A stretch of 64,000 nucleotides of DNA from Dinoroseobacter sp013215265 (lineage in GTDB: Bacteria > Pseudomonadota > Alphaproteobacteria > Rhodobacterales > Rhodobacteraceae): assembly GCA_963691755.1 (NCBI GenBank), contig OY829366.1:2046001-2110000 (forward strand), given 5' to 3'. The translations under genes were made by a program, and so were the position numbers. The notes beneath the pieces are model-generated. The model had not been told where the DNA came from, made no database searches, and saw nothing but the letters and a program-made list of their open reading frames with translations. The stretch's first letter is position 1. Each line of letters starts with the position of its first letter. Below, in pieces: positions 32,910 to 41,721 of the stretch.

Positions 32910-33790
32910 GTGGTGATCCAAACGCCCTGATTGAACATCTCAAAACCGGGCTGACGACCGTATGCCGTGCTTGGGCTCTGACGCGGAAGGACGGAACGGT
33001 CTTGGGGTTTACGGACCACGACCGTGACTTGACGTTTGATGGGATTGTGTTTCGCGCCGGCGGGGGCATGACGGCCCGCGCGATTGAATCTGGCAACGGT
33101 TTGGCGGTCGATAATTCCGAAGCGCAAGGTGTGCTCAACCATTCCAGCATCCGGGCGGAAGATATTCACGCTGGACGATTTGACGGCGCAAAGATCCAGA
33201 TCTGGGAGGTGAATTGGGCAGATGTTGCGTCTCGACGTATGATCTTTCGCGGAACGATCGGCGAGATTACTGAAACAGGTCGGGCTTTTGAAGCGGAACT
33301 GCGGGGACTGGCGGATGCACTGAACCAGCCTCAGGGCAGGGTCTTTCAGAAAAACTGTGACGCAATCCTTGGGGATAAGGCCTGCAAGCTTGATCTGAAC
33401 CTGCCTGGATACTCTGTCGAGATTGGGCTGCTGGGAACCAGGGAGGATCGTGTGTTTTCGGTGCCTCCGCTGGAGGGGTTTGATCATGGTTGGTTCGAAC
33501 GCGGGCGTGCAGTGGTGCTTGATGGACAGGCCGCGGGCTTAACGGGCGTGATCAAATTTGACAGCTGGTATGAAGACCGGCGTGAGTTTGAGCTGTGGCA
33601 AAGCCTGCGCGCACCTCTCGCTGCAGGGGATCGTGTCCGTCTTGAGGCCGGGTGCGATAAGCGGGCTGAAACCTGTCGGCTGAAGTTCCATAACTTCCTG
33701 AACTTTCGAGGTTTCCCAAACCTCCCGGGGGAAGACTGGTTGATGAGCTATCCCGCTCAGGGTGGCATTCACGACGGGGGACGCAGATGA
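32906..33790 (+). CDS. GTA baseplate hub protein, DUF2163/TIGR02218 (orfg13)
   Basis: 294 residues. N-terminal WALTRKDGTVLGFTDHDRDL is the family signature; the C-terminal half ends HNFLNFRGFPNLPG. Four Cys, C151 and C160 (KNCDAILGDKACK) and C250 and C257 (AGCDKRAETCR), form the paired arrangement that in the lambda tail-tip protein gpL holds an iron-sulfur cluster; I infer the same here. Linked by ATGA to g12 and g14. Confidence 0.93.
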   Translation: MSGDPNALIEHLKTGLTTVCRAWALTRKDGTVLGFTDHDRDLTFDGIVFRAGGGMTARAIESGNGLAVDNSEAQGVLNHSSIRAEDIHAGRFDGAKIQIWEVNWADVASRRMIFRGTIGEITETGRAFEAELRGLADALNQPQGRVFQKNCDAILGDKACKLDLNLPGYSVEIGLLGTREDRVFSVPPLEGFDHGWFERGRAVVLDGQAAGLTGVIKFDSWYEDRREFELWQSLRAPLAAGDRVRLEAGCDKRAETCRLKFHNFLNFRGFPNLPGEDWLMSYPAQGGIHDGGRR

Positions 33791-34242
33791 CAGGTGCTCT
33801 GATTGTTGAGGAGGCCCGGTGTTGGTTGGGCACCCCATATTTGCATGGCACGAGTGTTAAGGGTGCTGGATGTGACTGTCTGGGGCTGCTGCGTGGCGTT
33901 TGGCGGGCAGTTGAAGGAAGTGAGCCCGAAGAGGTGCCTTGGTACTCTGCCGACTGGGATGAGCCGCAAAGAAACGAGGTTCTTTTAAAGGCCTCGGCGA
34001 GGCATCTCCGGCAGGTTGCGCTTGATGAGCCGTCGGTTGGCGACGTGGTGTTGTTTCGCATGAAAGCAGGAGCTGTTGCGAAGCATCTGGGCATTCAGAC
34101 GGTTGTCGGATCTGATGCGGCTTTCATCCATTCGTATTCTGGGCACGGCGTTGTTGAAAACGCGCTAAGCAAACCTTGGGCGCGCCGCATCGTGGCGCGG
34201 TTCTGCTTCCCGTCCGTTGCGGATGAAAGGAACAAAAACTAA
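33787..34242 (+). CDS. GTA NlpC/P60 cell-wall peptidase (orfg14)
   Basis: 151-residue peptidase carried in the GTA tail that opens peptidoglycan for DNA entry. Seen: LGTPYLHGTSVKGAGCDCLGLLRG with nucleophile Cys31 (DCLGL), His100 in AKHLGI and a third polar residue around His114 (AAFIHSYSGHG), the P60 catalytic set. Its stop overlaps the g15 start by one base (TAATG). Intact. Confidence 0.94.
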   Translation: MTGALIVEEARCWLGTPYLHGTSVKGAGCDCLGLLRGVWRAVEGSEPEEVPWYSADWDEPQRNEVLLKASARHLRQVALDEPSVGDVVLFRMKAGAVAKHLGIQTVVGSDAAFIHSYSGHGVVENALSKPWARRIVARFCFPSVADERNKN

Positions 34243-36926
34243 TGGCAACACTTGTTCTTTCCGCTGTTGGCGCGTCCGTGGGCTCTGCCGTGGGCGGCAG
34301 CATGCTTGGTGTGACCTCGACCGTTATCGGTCGGGCCGTTGGCGCAACATTGGGTCGTGCAATTGATGCACGAATTCTGCCTGCCGGGTCCGAATCTGTT
34401 GAAACTGCCAGCGTAGACAGGTTCAGATTGTCAGGTGCCGGTGATGGCGATGCGATTGCGCAGCTATGGGGCGCAATGCGCCTTGGAGGCCACGTGATCT
34501 GGGCATCGCGATTTCTGGAAACGGCGTCAACCACAGCCGGTGGGGGCGGTGGCAAGGGCGGCGGCGCACCCAGCCAGCCTTCGGTAACCAGTTATTCCTA
34601 TTCCGTCTCATTGGCGCTTGCACTTTGCGAGGGAGAGATCGCGCGTGTTGGCCGTGTCTGGGCAGACGGGGCAGAAGTGCCGCGCGATGCGTTGAATATG
34701 CGTGTTTACACAGGGTCTGAGACACAGCTTCCAGACCCTAAACTGCAAGCGGTTGAGGGTGCGGAATTTGCACCTGCGTTTCGTGGAACGGCTTATGTCG
34801 TGATCGAAGACCTGGACCTTGGCCGGTTTGGCAATCGGGTTCCGCAGTTCAGCTTCGAGGTGGTGCGGCACGCGCAGCCAGAGGAACATCTGCCATTGGC
34901 CGAGCGGATCAAAGCTGTCGCCATGATCCCGGGGACAGGTGAGTACGCCCTTGCGACAACGCCGGTTCATATTGCCAAAGGGCCGGGTGAAAATTCTTCG
35001 GTCAACATCAACACGGCGGCCGGTAAGACCGATCTTCTGGTTTCACTTGATCAGTTGCAGGAAGGTTTGCCCAAGTGTGCGTCTGCGTTGATGGTCGTGA
35101 GTTGGTTTGGGGATGATCTGCGCGCAGGGCGCTGCAAAATCCGTCCTAAAGTGGAAGACAACAGCACTGATGGGCAAGGTATGCCCTGGAATGTCTCTGG
35201 TCTTGCGCGCGCGCAAGCCGCGGAGATTGCAAAACAAAATGACCGATCTGTGTATGGGGGTACACCCGCTGACCGATCGGTAATCGAGGGTATTTCTGCT
35301 TTAAAGAACGCTGGTCAAAATGTTGTTTTCTATCCATTTTTGCTGATGGAGCAAATGGCGGGGAACGGGCTTTCGGATCCCTGGACAGGGGATGAGCACC
35401 AGCCGGTGTTGCCTTGGCGTGGGCGTATCACGTTAGAAGAGGCACCGGGTCGAGCGGGATCCCCTGATGGGACACCTGCGGCGGAGGCGGAGGTTGCCGC
35501 CTTTTTCGGATCGGTGCAGGCAAGTGACTTTACGATTGGCGATGGCTCGGTGACCTACACAGGTCCCAATGAATGGAGCTTGTCTCGCTTTATTTTGCAC
35601 GCGGCTGCCTTGTGTGCAGCGGCAGGTGGTGTGGCCGCATTTTGCATCGGAAGCGAGATGCGCGGGCTGACGCAAATTCGTGGTGCCGCAAACAGTTTTC
35701 CGGCGGTTGAGGCGTTTCGGCAGCTCGCAGCGGAGGTGCGTTCGCTTCTGGGGCCGAGCACGAAGATCGGCTATGCGGCGGACTGGTCAGAGTATTTTGG
35801 GTATCATCCCCAAGACGGATCAGGCGACGTGTTCTTTCATCTGGATCCTCTCTGGGCTGATCCCAACATCGATTTTGTCGGGATCGACAATTACATGCCG
35901 GTTTCGGATTGGCGGGACGGGATCGAACATCTCGACGCTGCGCAAGGTGGAACTGCGCCGGTAGATCTTGGCTATCTGAAGTCGAATATCGAAGGGGGCG
36001 AGGGGTTTGATTGGTATTATGCCAATGAGGCCGACCGGATTGCCCAGAACCGCACTGCGATCGAAGATGGTGCCTACGGTGAGGATTGGGTCTATCGTTA
36101 CAAGGATATCCGCGCCTGGTGGGAAAACGAGCATTATAATCGGGTTGGTGGCGTAAAGGTCTCCGCCCCAACAGCCTGGGTTCCGGGCTCAAAGCCGATT
36201 TGGTTCACTGAACTGGGCTGCGCTTCGATTGATAAGGGGACCAACCAGCCAAATAAGTTTCTGGATGCGCTGTCCTCTGAAAGCGATGTCCCGCATTTTT
36301 CATCAGGGCGACGCGATGACCTTGTGCAGGCGCGATATCTGGAAGCTGTCTTAAGCTATTGGGACGATGCTGAGCATAATCCGGTCTCGCCTCGGTATGG
36401 CGACCGGATGATCGATCTTACGCGCGCGCATGTCTGGGCCTGGGATGCCCGTCCTTGGCCAGCATTTCCGAACGCCGTCTCGGTCTGGAGCGATGGACCG
36501 AACCAGGCGCGGGGTCATTGGTTGGCAGGACGCGTGGACGCTCAGGATCTGGGCGCGGTGATCCGGGAGTTGTGCGCGCGTGTTGGGATATCAGACGTCG
36601 ATGTGAGCGATGTGCACGGGCTTGTGCGCGGGTATTCACTCGCGGATACCGGAACGGTCCGTGCCGCACTCCAGCAACTGGTGCTTGTGCATGGATTGGA
36701 CGTTGTTGAGCGCAATGGTGCATTGACCTTCTCAACCCGCCGCGAAGGGCTTGCAACAAAGATCGAGCCGGATCACCTGGCAATTGCCGACGACAACGAC
36801 GGGCTCCCAGTGCGCAGCCGCAGCCCTGCTGCTGAGATGGCCGGTCGGGTGCGCGTGACGCATGTTGATGCGCAGGTTATTATCAAGTGCGTGTCTCGGA
36901 AGCTGTATTCCCGGATGATGACCTGA
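34242..36926 (+). CDS. GTA tail fibre/host-specificity protein g15, N-terminal part (frame broken)
   Basis: The largest GTA baseplate protein ('megatron'). This frame gives the first ~878 residues: a glycine-rich membrane-like N-terminus (VGASVGSAVGGSMLGVTSTV), domains of the phage tail-protein type, and the GTA TIM-barrel-like domain with FVGIDNYMPVSDWRDG and IWFTELGCASIDKG around 545-670. After the DVSDVHGLVRGYSLAD region it reads RVTHVDAQ and then loses homology, running 16 codons to a stop at 36926. Family sequence continues in another frame from 36875. With that part the whole is about 1307 residues, close to the ~1300 known for RcGTA gp15. If the sequence is right, this piece is a truncated protein. 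Confidence 0.93.
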   Translation: MATLVLSAVGASVGSAVGGSMLGVTSTVIGRAVGATLGRAIDARILPAGSESVETASVDRFRLSGAGDGDAIAQLWGAMRLGGHVIWASRFLETASTTAGGGGGKGGGAPSQPSVTSYSYSVSLALALCEGEIARVGRVWADGAEVPRDALNMRVYTGSETQLPDPKLQAVEGAEFAPAFRGTAYVVIEDLDLGRFGNRVPQFSFEVVRHAQPEEHLPLAERIKAVAMIPGTGEYALATTPVHIAKGPGENSSVNINTAAGKTDLLVSLDQLQEGLPKCASALMVVSWFGDDLRAGRCKIRPKVEDNSTDGQGMPWNVSGLARAQAAEIAKQNDRSVYGGTPADRSVIEGISALKNAGQNVVFYPFLLMEQMAGNGLSDPWTGDEHQPVLPWRGRITLEEAPGRAGSPDGTPAAEAEVAAFFGSVQASDFTIGDGSVTYTGPNEWSLSRFILHAAALCAAAGGVAAFCIGSEMRGLTQIRGAANSFPAVEAFRQLAAEVRSLLGPSTKIGYAADWSEYFGYHPQDGSGDVFFHLDPLWADPNIDFVGIDNYMPVSDWRDGIEHLDAAQGGTAPVDLGYLKSNIEGGEGFDWYYANEADRIAQNRTAIEDGAYGEDWVYRYKDIRAWWENEHYNRVGGVKVSAPTAWVPGSKPIWFTELGCASIDKGTNQPNKFLDALSSESDVPHFSSGRRDDLVQARYLEAVLSYWDDAEHNPVSPRYGDRMIDLTRAHVWAWDARPWPAFPNAVSVWSDGPNQARGHWLAGRVDAQDLGAVIRELCARVGISDVDVSDVHGLVRGYSLADTGTVRAALQQLVLVHGLDVVERNGALTFSTRREGLATKIEPDHLAIADDNDGLPVRSRSPAAEMAGRVRVTHVDAQVIIKCVSRKLYSRMMT
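36870..36890 (+). other. Frameshift point in g15
   Basis: Frame 1 reads D-A-Q then V-I-I-K. Frame 2, starting with the same G at 36875, reads G-Y-Y-Q-V-R-V-S-E-A-V. Adding one G to the GG at 36875-36876 restores a single open frame through family sequence. Confidence 0.85.
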
Positions 36927-38164
36927 ATGCGGTGGCAACGAATGAAGTCTCGATGGCGCTGATTGCCTCTGAGGGTGCGGGGATCGCAGAGCGCTGGCTG
37001 GCTGAGGCGCGTGTGTCGCGTGATGGGGCCAGATTTGCCCTGCCGCCATCCCTGTCAGACCTGTCGGTTGGGGATTGCATTCAAATCGCAGGTGACCCTG
37101 CGAAATGGAGGCTGGACAGGTCGACCCAGGATGGTGCGACGATCTATGATGCGGTGCGGGTTGAAGACAATATTCTGACGCCTTCAAACAGCGTGGAAAA
37201 GGAGGCGGCACCGCGCAGTTTCGTGCCGCCTGTGCCTGTGTATCCGTTGTTTCTCGATCTTCCTTTGATGACGGGAGAAGAAGTTGCCCACGCGCCGCAC
37301 ATTGCGGTGTCTGCCAAGCCGTGGCCCGGTTCTGTCGCGATCTACAATTCCGTTGAAGATGCAGGCTATGAGTTTGAGCGCTTCGTGGAAACTGCGGCGA
37401 TCGTGGGCACAACGGAAACAGCGTTGATGCGCGCACAGTCGGGGGTGATTGATCGCGGTGCACCGCTGCGCATTCGATTGGTCAATGGCAGTCTCAGTAC
37501 CATCACGGATGCCCAGCTTTACCGTGGGGGCAATCTCGCGGCTATCGGGACGGGCGCGCCGGGTGCATGGGAATTGTTCCAGTTCAAGTTTGCTGATCCT
37601 GTTGAGCCGGGCGTATTTGAGGTGTCTCACCGCCTGAGGGGACAGCAGGGCAGCGAGGTTGAGATGCCTGATGTCTGGGAGATCGGATCGAAATTTGTGT
37701 TGATCAACGGGGCAGTTGGTCAACTGGACTATCCGGCCGCTTCTCGCGGTTTGCTGCGCCACTACCGGATTGGACCTGCTCAGCGCGGCTATGATGATCC
37801 AAGCTTTGTGCATGACGTCCATGCCTTTGAAGGACGCGGGTTGCGCCCCTATAAGCCCACGCATTTGCGCGCGCTATGGGCCGGGACTGATTTAATCATT
37901 TCCTGGGTGCGCAGGAGCCGGATTGATGGAGACAGATGGGATCTGCCTGACGTTCCGATCGGGGAGGCGAGCGAAGCTTATATTCTACGCATTTTGAACG
38001 GTGAGACCGTCTTGCGCGAGGTCACGACAAGCTCGTCAAGTTTCACCTATCCCCAAGGTTTGCGGGACACCGATGCGCTGCCCGCGACCTATGCAATTGA
38101 AGTGGCGCAGGTGTCGGATCGTTTTGGTCCGGGTCCGTTTGAAAGGATTGAGATAGATGAGTGA
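36875..38164 (+). pseudogene. GTA g15, C-terminal part in shifted frame
   Basis: About 429 residues that continue g15: GYYQVRVSEAVFPDD, then LNAVATNEVSMALIASEG, the RWLAEARVSRDGARFALPPSL region and the end FGPGPFERIEIDE. No credible independent start exists: the first GTG/ATG codons are inside family sequence and lack a ribosome site. So it is not a separate gene but the detached end of g15. In RcGTA the gp15 C-terminus forms the tip of the tail and binds g14 and fibres; without it particles would probably not deliver DNA. Overlaps the DUF2793 start by eight bases, so downstream coupling would also suffer. Confidence 0.85.
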
Positions 38165-38873
38165 GACGACAAATTTTGCTTTGCCGCTTTTGGATGGGGG
38201 ACAGGCGCAAAAGCACGTCACGGTGAATGAAGCGCTCGCGCGGATCGATGCGCTTGGCCAAATCGTGATCCAATCCAGCACGATCAGTTTGCCGCCTGTT
38301 GGAGTTCCTGATGGCCAGGTTTGGTCTGTTCCAGCAGGTGGTGTGAACGCATGGGCGGGGCAGGCAGGGCGGCTGGCGCTTGCTTCAAATGGCGGATGGA
38401 TCTTCGTGGACCCGCAGGTTGGCTGGCAAGCCTGGCAGGTGGAGACGGGAGACTTTCGGACTTATGATGGGTCCGGCTGGCGCAAACGGCCCGCGGCACA
38501 GTCGGAGTCCGGTGCAGCGACGTCCTTTCTTGTAGAAGAATTTGATCATTCATTTCAGGCAGGTGGCGCGCATTCTAGCGGTGGTGTGATCCCCGCCATG
38601 TCAGTTGTTTTTGGCGTGACCTGCCGGGTCATCACGCAGGAGACCGGGAGCCTGTCCTCCTGGAAATTTGGCGTTGCGGGTGCGCATGACCGGTATGGAT
38701 CTGGTTTGGGCATTGCAAAAAACACATGGGGGCGTGGCATCACGGGATCCCCGGTGACCTATTACAGCGACACACCCCTGCTGGTGACACCTGAGAATGG
38801 TGATTTCGACGGTGTCGGCGCGGTGAGATTTGCGGTTCATCTTGCCTTCCTGAATGTCCCGCAACCCGTGTGA
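38157..38873 (+). CDS. DUF2793 protein, GTA tail-fibre-like
   Basis: 238 residues. The N-terminal ~110 residues are DUF2793: NFALPLLDGGQAQKHVTVNEAL at the start, QAWQVETGDFRTYDGSGW at about 92-109. The rest is a beta-rich part with EFDHSFQAGGAHSSGG and FAVHLAFLNVPQPV. In R. capsulatus a DUF2793 protein (rcc00171) encoded away from the main cluster is a GTA tail fibre; here it follows g15 directly, overlapping it by eight bases. A receptor-binding or fibre role is inferred. Its stop overlaps the next start (TGATG). Confidence 0.88.
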   Translation: MSETTNFALPLLDGGQAQKHVTVNEALARIDALGQIVIQSSTISLPPVGVPDGQVWSVPAGGVNAWAGQAGRLALASNGGWIFVDPQVGWQAWQVETGDFRTYDGSGWRKRPAAQSESGAATSFLVEEFDHSFQAGGAHSSGGVIPAMSVVFGVTCRVITQETGSLSSWKFGVAGAHDRYGSGLGIAKNTWGRGITGSPVTYYSDTPLLVTPENGDFDGVGAVRFAVHLAFLNVPQPV

Positions 38874-39154
38874 TGCGGCGGGTCACTCTGGACGACCTGT
38901 TGCGTGTCGCGAGCGCGCTTGAAGACAGATCTGAACCTGACTGGAGTGCTCATGTGGTGGACTTGTGTGGGAAGGCCCATCTCGCGGATGCCGTTCGGAA
39001 GAGGTTGGGGACACGCGCCGCGTTCGCCTTTGGGTCGCCCCATCTGGGTGGGCGTGTTACAGGGGGCGGGAATTTTGCGTCAGACCGGCTTAGTCATCGT
39101 AAACTTGCTGCGGTGTTGATCGGTTTGGAGCGCTGGCGCGCGCGATCACCTTAA
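38873..39154 (+). CDS. Small DUF7742-like protein after the GTA fibre gene
   Basis: A 93-residue basic protein: RRVTLDDLLRVASALED, a central HVVDLCGKAHLADAVRKRLG and an end LAAVLIGLERWRARSP. It resembles the short DUF7742 proteins seen between GTA fibre genes and cysE in Rhodobacteraceae, from recall. TGATG coupling to the DUF2793 gene suggests it is co-translated. No function is known; a chaperone for the fibre is possible but unsupported. It is the last gene with a GTA-type layout. Confidence 0.72.
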   Translation: MRRVTLDDLLRVASALEDRSEPDWSAHVVDLCGKAHLADAVRKRLGTRAAFAFGSPHLGGRVTGGGNFASDRLSHRKLAAVLIGLERWRARSP

Positions 39155-39223
39155 ATTCATGCAGATGTTGTGGAAATCCCGCCCGGCACCGCCTATGTTG
39201 GAGGAGAATGGAGAGGATATCGC

Positions 39224-40027
39224 ATGGCAAGACTTCGCCCCGATCTGGCCCGACTAGACCCCGTTTGGGATCGTATAACCGAAGAAGCAAAAGACGCGGT
39301 GGCTTCTGAGCCTCTGCTCGGTGGTTTGGTACATGCCTGTATCCTGCACCACGGATCGCTGGAACAGGCTTTGGCATATCGGATTGCGCAAAAGCTCGCG
39401 TCGGCGGAAATGTCGGAGCAGTTGATCCGGGAAATTTCAGACGAAGCCTATGCGTCGGACCCGTCGCTTGGCCAAGCGGCGCGCGCAGATATTGTTGCAG
39501 TGCATGATCGGGATCCAGCCTGTCATCGCTTTCTGCAGCCTATTTTGTATTTTAAAGGCTTCCAGGCCGTCCAAGCATATCGCGTTGGGCATTGGCTCTG
39601 GCAACAGGGGCGCATTGATCTGGCCAGCTTTATTCAAATGCGCGTCAGTGAAACGTTCGGTGTCGATATTCACCCCGCGGCCAAGATCGGCCAGGGGATT
39701 ATGATTGATCACGCCCATTCTATCGTTATCGGTGAAACAGCTGTTGTTGGCGATAATGTTTCCATGCTGCATTCGGTGACGTTGGGCGGCACGGGCAAGC
39801 AAGAAGAAGATCGCCATCCAAAGATCGGCGATGGTGTTCTGATCGGAGCCGGAGCAAAGGTTCTAGGCAATATTCATGTTGGTGAATGTTCAAGGATTGC
39901 CGCGGGGTCGGTGGTGCTCGAAGAGGTTCCACGCTGCAAAACCGTGGCGGGTATTCCGGCGCGGATTGTTGGCGAGGCTGGATGTTCGCAGCCTGCTATG
40001 AGCATGGACCAGCATTTCGTCGAATAA
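39224..40027 (+). CDS. cysE: Serine O-acetyltransferase
   Basis: Makes O-acetylserine from serine and acetyl-CoA for cysteine synthesis. 267 residues: an N-terminal helical domain and a C-terminal left-handed beta helix of hexapeptide repeats from HPAAKIGQGIMIDHAHSIVIG (residues ~150-170). The catalytic region has DHAHSIVIGET, and SVTLGGTGK holds the acetyl-CoA loop. The C-terminal Ile used in feedback and CysK binding in E. coli is not seen; the end is DQHFVE. Start at 39224 (MARLRPDL) with AGAGGA upstream; 18 further upstream codons are open but not family-like. A terminator follows. Confidence 0.97.
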   Translation: MARLRPDLARLDPVWDRITEEAKDAVASEPLLGGLVHACILHHGSLEQALAYRIAQKLASAEMSEQLIREISDEAYASDPSLGQAARADIVAVHDRDPACHRFLQPILYFKGFQAVQAYRVGHWLWQQGRIDLASFIQMRVSETFGVDIHPAAKIGQGIMIDHAHSIVIGETAVVGDNVSMLHSVTLGGTGKQEEDRHPKIGDGVLIGAGAKVLGNIHVGECSRIAAGSVVLEEVPRCKTVAGIPARIVGEAGCSQPAMSMDQHFVE

Positions 40028-40085
40028 GCGCATGTCTGCGGTCGGGCGTTGCCGGTCGCTGCGAGCGGTATTGCATTACTCAAAG

Positions 40086-40122
40086 AAAAGGGGCGCGACC
40101 ATTTGCGGTCACGCCCCTTTTC
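40086..40122. terminator. Bidirectional terminator between cysE and pdhC
   Basis: AAAAGGGGCG and CGCCCCTTTT pair, extended by GACC/GGTC inside. T runs occur on both strands, so it serves the convergent cysE and PDH operons. Confidence 0.92.
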
Positions 40123-40141
40123 GTAGTGTTGTGTTTGCGAC

Positions 40142-41449
40142 TTAGGCCAGCATTGCCATCGGATTTTCGAGATTGGCCTTGATGGCGTTCAGGAGATTGG
40201 CCCCAAGCGCTCCGTCGATAACGCGGTGATCTACAGACAAGGTTGTCGACATCACGATAGCAACCTTGATTTCACCATCTTCGCCAACCACTGGCTTTTT
40301 CACACCGGCACCTACCGCAAGAATGGCCGCATGAGGTGGGTTGATGATCGCGTCGAAATTATCGATGCCGAACATGCCGAGGTTTGAGATCGCAAAGCTG
40401 CCGCCCTGATATTCATGCGGTGCAAGCTTGCGATCGCGTGCGCGTGCGGCAAGGTCTTTCATTTCTGCGGAAAGGGCACTGAGCGACTTCATCTCGGCAT
40501 CTTGCAGAACCGGCGTAAACAGACCGCCTTCGATGGCGACCGCGACCGCAACGTCTGACGCCTTCATCTTCAGCATTTTATCGCCGGCCCAGACCGCGTT
40601 TGCGTCGGGCACTTGCTGCAGCGCCAAGGCGCAGGCTTTGATGATGAAGTCGTTGACCGACAACTTGATGCCCCGCGGCTCAAGCGTCTTGTTCAGCTGC
40701 GCGCGGAATTTCATCAGCGCATCAAGCTCGATGTCTTTACGCAGATAGAAGTGCGGCACAGACTGCTTGGCCTCGGTCAGGCGTGCGGCGATGGTCTTGC
40801 GCATTCCGTCGAGCTTGATCTCTTCGGTTTCGCGACCTTCGTACATCTTGGCAATGGCGTCTGCGGATGGTCCGGTGGCAGGCGCTGCGGCGGCGGAGGC
40901 CGGTGCGGTTGCAGCGGCGGCAGCAACAGGCGCAGCAGCTTCTGGCGCGGCTGTCGCGTTTTCCACATCTGCTTTCACGATGCGACCACGGGGGCCTGAC
41001 CCCTTGAGCTGGCTCAGATCAAGGCCTTTATCGGCTGCGATCCGGCGCGCGAGAGGCGAGGCGAAGACCCGTGAGCCATCCGATGCCGCTGGCGCTGCTG
41101 GGGCAGGTGCGGCTGCGGTTTCTGCTGGGGTGGCGGCTGCTGTGGTTTCGGTTGCAGGTGCTGCTGCGGCAGGGGCTGGTGCATCCGTGATGTCGTCGGC
41201 GCTTTCACCGTCTTCGAGCATGACGGCGATCGGCACGTTGACTTTCACACCTTCGGTACCCTCGGCCACGAGGATCTTGCCAATGGTGCCTTCATCGACG
41301 GCTTCGAATTCCATCGTCGCCTTGTCGGTTTCGATCTCGGCCAGCAGGTCACCAGAGGAGACAGTATCTCCTTCCTTCACCAGCCATTTTGCGAGCGTGC
41401 CTTCCTCCATCGTGGGGGACAGGGCGGGCATCAGAATTTCTGTGGGCAT
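40142..41449 (-). CDS. pdhC: Pyruvate dehydrogenase E2, dihydrolipoamide acetyltransferase
   Basis: Core of the PDH complex. 435 residues: one lipoyl domain (lipoyl Lys43 in ETDKATMEFE), an Ala/Pro-rich linker, a peripheral-subunit-binding domain around FASPLARRIAADKGLDL (residues ~135-150), a second linker and the catalytic domain from ~205, with the active-site SVDHRVIDGALGA near the C-terminus. The start MPTEILMPALSPTMEEG is shared almost word for word with PdhB. Last gene of pdhA-pdhB-orf85-pdhC; no E3 gene (lpd) follows in this window. Confidence 0.98.
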   Translation of the reverse strand: MPTEILMPALSPTMEEGTLAKWLVKEGDTVSSGDLLAEIETDKATMEFEAVDEGTIGKILVAEGTEGVKVNVPIAVMLEDGESADDITDAPAPAAAAPATETTAAATPAETAAAPAPAAPAASDGSRVFASPLARRIAADKGLDLSQLKGSGPRGRIVKADVENATAAPEAAAPVAAAAATAPASAAAAPATGPSADAIAKMYEGRETEEIKLDGMRKTIAARLTEAKQSVPHFYLRKDIELDALMKFRAQLNKTLEPRGIKLSVNDFIIKACALALQQVPDANAVWAGDKMLKMKASDVAVAVAIEGGLFTPVLQDAEMKSLSALSAEMKDLAARARDRKLAPHEYQGGSFAISNLGMFGIDNFDAIINPPHAAILAVGAGVKKPVVGEDGEIKVAIVMSTTLSVDHRVIDGALGANLLNAIKANLENPMAMLA

Positions 41450-41452
41450 GAA

Positions 41453-41710
41453 TTACATCTCCTCTGCGAGCGCGATCATGTCAAAAGGCGTATGGGGCGT
41501 TCCCGTGCCATCGGCCTTCTGGCGCATCGCAGTTTCAATCTTGCTTTGGTTGGCCTCGGTTCTCGGAAGGATCAAGCCATGAGGCGGGCGATCTGGGAGG
41601 CCCGTGTTGTTGGCGACCACAGCGACGGGGGTGACCCCGATCCTATCGCGTCCCGTATTCGCCGGGCGGATACGGATGTCGCGAAGTGCTGTGATACCCA
41701 AAACGTCCAC
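41453..41710 (-). CDS. Conserved small protein inside the PDH operon
   Basis: An 85-residue frame from a GTG at 41710 to a stop 3 bp before pdhC. Sequence: basic and Pro-rich in the middle (RDIRIRPANTGRDRIG, LPDRPPHGLILP), ending PFDMIALAEEM. It resembles nothing I can name. Support for being real is its tight fit: 11 bp after pdhB, 3 bp before pdhC, and typical codon use. Against: a GTG start with only a modest ribosome site. It could be a small PDH-associated factor or a leader that couples pdhC translation. Confidence 0.6.
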   Translation of the reverse strand: MDVLGITALRDIRIRPANTGRDRIGVTPVAVVANNTGLPDRPPHGLILPRTEANQSKIETAMRQKADGTGTPHTPFDMIALAEEM

Positions 41711-41721
41711 GGGCCCAACCC

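Noticed and set aside
36870..36890. Programmed -1 ribosomal frameshift in g15
   Set aside because: No X-XXY-YYZ slippery heptamer lies at the junction (GCGCAGGTTAT), and gp15 is a single frame in RcGTA. A lost base or sequencing error explains it better.
24160..39154. Ordinary prophage
   Set aside because: Gene order and sizes are those of RcGTA; no integrase, repressor, replication genes or attachment-site repeats were seen at the borders, which are housekeeping genes.
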